Source of the DNA: SIG622 sp045652245
Lineage (GTDB): Bacteria > Bacillota > Clostridia > Oscillospirales > CAG-382
Assembly (NCBI GenBank): GCA_045652245.1
Contig: JAZRTY010000016.1
Coordinates: 1-23,142, forward strand
DNA length: 23,142 nt
Direction: 5' to 3'
The notes under the pieces were generated by a model. That model worked only from the letters and a program-made list of their open reading frames with translations, did not search any database and was not told the DNA's origin. This document shows, piece by piece, positions 22,722-23,142 of this stretch; within the stretch, counting starts at the first letter, position 1; every line of letters begins with the position of its first letter. The position numbers and the translations under genes were made by a program.

Positions 22722-22748
22722 ACTATATAATGACAACGCAGTTGTCAA
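22722..22748 (-). promoter_or_regulatory. Possible promoter of the histidine kinase gene
   Basis: Minus-strand -35 TTGACA (22743-22748) and -10-like TATAGT (22722-22727) with a short 15-base spacer. The -35 overlaps the palindrome TGACAACGCAGTTGTCA (22731-22747), which could be an operator. The spacing is suboptimal, so support is modest. Confidence 0.35.
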
Positions 22749-22811
22749 TTCATGGCGAAGCCAATTCATGAAATCGCAAGATTTCAATTCAAGACACGAA
22801 GTGTCAATTCA
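22731..22811. repeat. Mini-hairpin array with CAATTCA linker
   Basis: CAATTCA occurs at 22746, 22762, 22785 and 22805. Between and before these lie perfect palindromes: TGACAACGCAGTTGTCA (22731-22747), TGGCGAAGCCA (22753-22763), TGAAATCGCAAGATTTCA (22769-22786) and GACACGAAGTGTC (22793-22805). This is the same design as the array at 14865, with a different linker. Confidence 0.85.
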
Positions 22812-22817
22812 TTTTAA

Positions 22818-22992
22818 AGGCTTCTCCTTGGGGAGAAGCTGTCACGGAGTGACTGATGAGGGGTTCGGGACATTCGTATGTCCCCTACCAATTTTTCTGT
22901 TACGTTTATAATGTAGGAACAGATGCCTACATCTGTCCGATTCGGGTCGATGAGGGCATCGACCCCTACGTTGGTCAATTCTGCGAATTGAC
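22818..22992. repeat. Train of six perfect hairpins
   Basis: GCTTCTCC/GGAGAAGC (22820-22839), GTCAC/GTGAC (22841-22853), GGGACAT/ATGTCCC (22867-22884), ACAGATG/CATCTGT (22919-22935), GGGTCGATG/CATCGACCC (22944-22965) and GTCAATTC/GAATTGAC (22974-22992). Loops are 3-4 bases. No T-run follows most of them, so they are not simple terminators. No coding sequence is supported. Confidence 0.8.
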
Positions 22993-23036
22993 ACCTCGCA
23001 TTGTAGAAAAATATCAAGTTATTTTTATTTTACCCC

Positions 23037-23142
23037 CGCCGTGCTGTTTTGCGTAAGCAAAATAGTTCGGCGCAAAGTGTTAAAGTTTTTTGCCGAGCTT
23101 TTTTTCAAAAAAGCTCGCAGGGGTGCAGGGGACGGAGTCCCT
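23037..23142. repeat. Inverted-dimer palindromic element, copy D (cut by window end)
   Basis: Right half only: inner hairpin CGCCG...CGGCG with nested TTTTGC/GCAAAA (23037-23072), terminal motif AAAGTGTTAAAGTTTTTTGCC without its first base (from 23075), hairpin GAGCTTTTTTT/AAAAAAGCTC (from about 23095), and the start of an outer GGGA/TCCC hairpin at the edge. By analogy with the other copies, a gene end is expected just beyond the window. Confidence 0.78.

Noticed and set aside
22543..23056. Small frames in the region upstream of the kinase
   Set aside because: They run through palindromes and repeat copy D, with no initiation signals; better explained as structured non-coding sequence.

Overview
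The window reads as chromosome of a low-to-moderate GC Gram-positive anaerobe of the Clostridia, probably Oscillospirales/Ruminococcaceae-like. This is inferred from TTGACA-17-TATAAT promoters, GGAGG ribosome binding sites, a PyrR attenuator, clostridial-type CoA chemistry (thiolase, 3-hydroxybutyryl-CoA dehydrogenase, class III CoA-transferase), encoded CCA ends on the tRNAs and a Gld-like ABC operon typical of gut Firmicutes. The species cannot be named from the sequence alone.

Layout. Positions 1-4600 hold a 2-keto-3-deoxygluconate kinase gene (minus strand), divergent rlmH, then a pyrimidine operon pyrR-uraA behind a PyrR attenuator whose three alternative hairpins can all be traced. Positions 4593-9920 form an acyl-CoA island: an SDR reductase and thiolase on the minus strand, a CaiB-type CoA-transferase and 3-hydroxyacyl-CoA dehydrogenase divergent on the plus strand, and a convergent AraC-family regulator. 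Positions 10254-10642 hold tRNA-Gly, tRNA-Arg and tRNA-His on the minus strand. Positions 10844-14813, all minus strand, hold an Avd-like four-helix-bundle protein overlapping pgeF, then a DUF975 membrane protein with a flotillin-like SPFH protein behind its own promoter and a leader with a terminator-like hairpin. Positions 14865-15427 are a three-copy tandem array of small hairpins, followed by abutting tRNA-Tyr and tRNA-Thr. Positions 15954-20598 are a four-gene operon: ABC ATPase, ABC-2 permease, GldG-like protein and DUF4340 protein. A PhoR/WalK-like histidine kinase (minus strand) follows, preceded by a dense train of perfect hairpins up to the window edge.

The most unusual content is non-coding. 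(i) A family of inverted-dimer palindromic elements (four copies, at 29-369, 4340-4577, 20612-20861 and 23037-end) sits flush against gene 3' ends and supplies bidirectional terminators; stem sequences differ between copies yet stay complementary. (ii) Arrays of perfect mini-hairpins are separated by a constant short linker (CATCAT/ATGATG at 14865-15427, CAATTCA at 22746-22811). They look like an inverted CRISPR logic, with a constant linker and variable palindromes, and show compensatory stem changes between copies. The Avd-like gene beside the largest array is a possible partner, but that is inference only.

How the genes work together: pyrR/uraA couple uracil uptake to pyrimidine status; the acyl-CoA island could activate a short hydroxy or keto acid, oxidise or reduce it at the 3-position and cleave it to acetyl-CoA; DUF975 and flotillin probably form a membrane microdomain pair; the Gld-like operon is a complete ABC transporter with two large extracytoplasmic partners and no known substrate in non-gliding bacteria.
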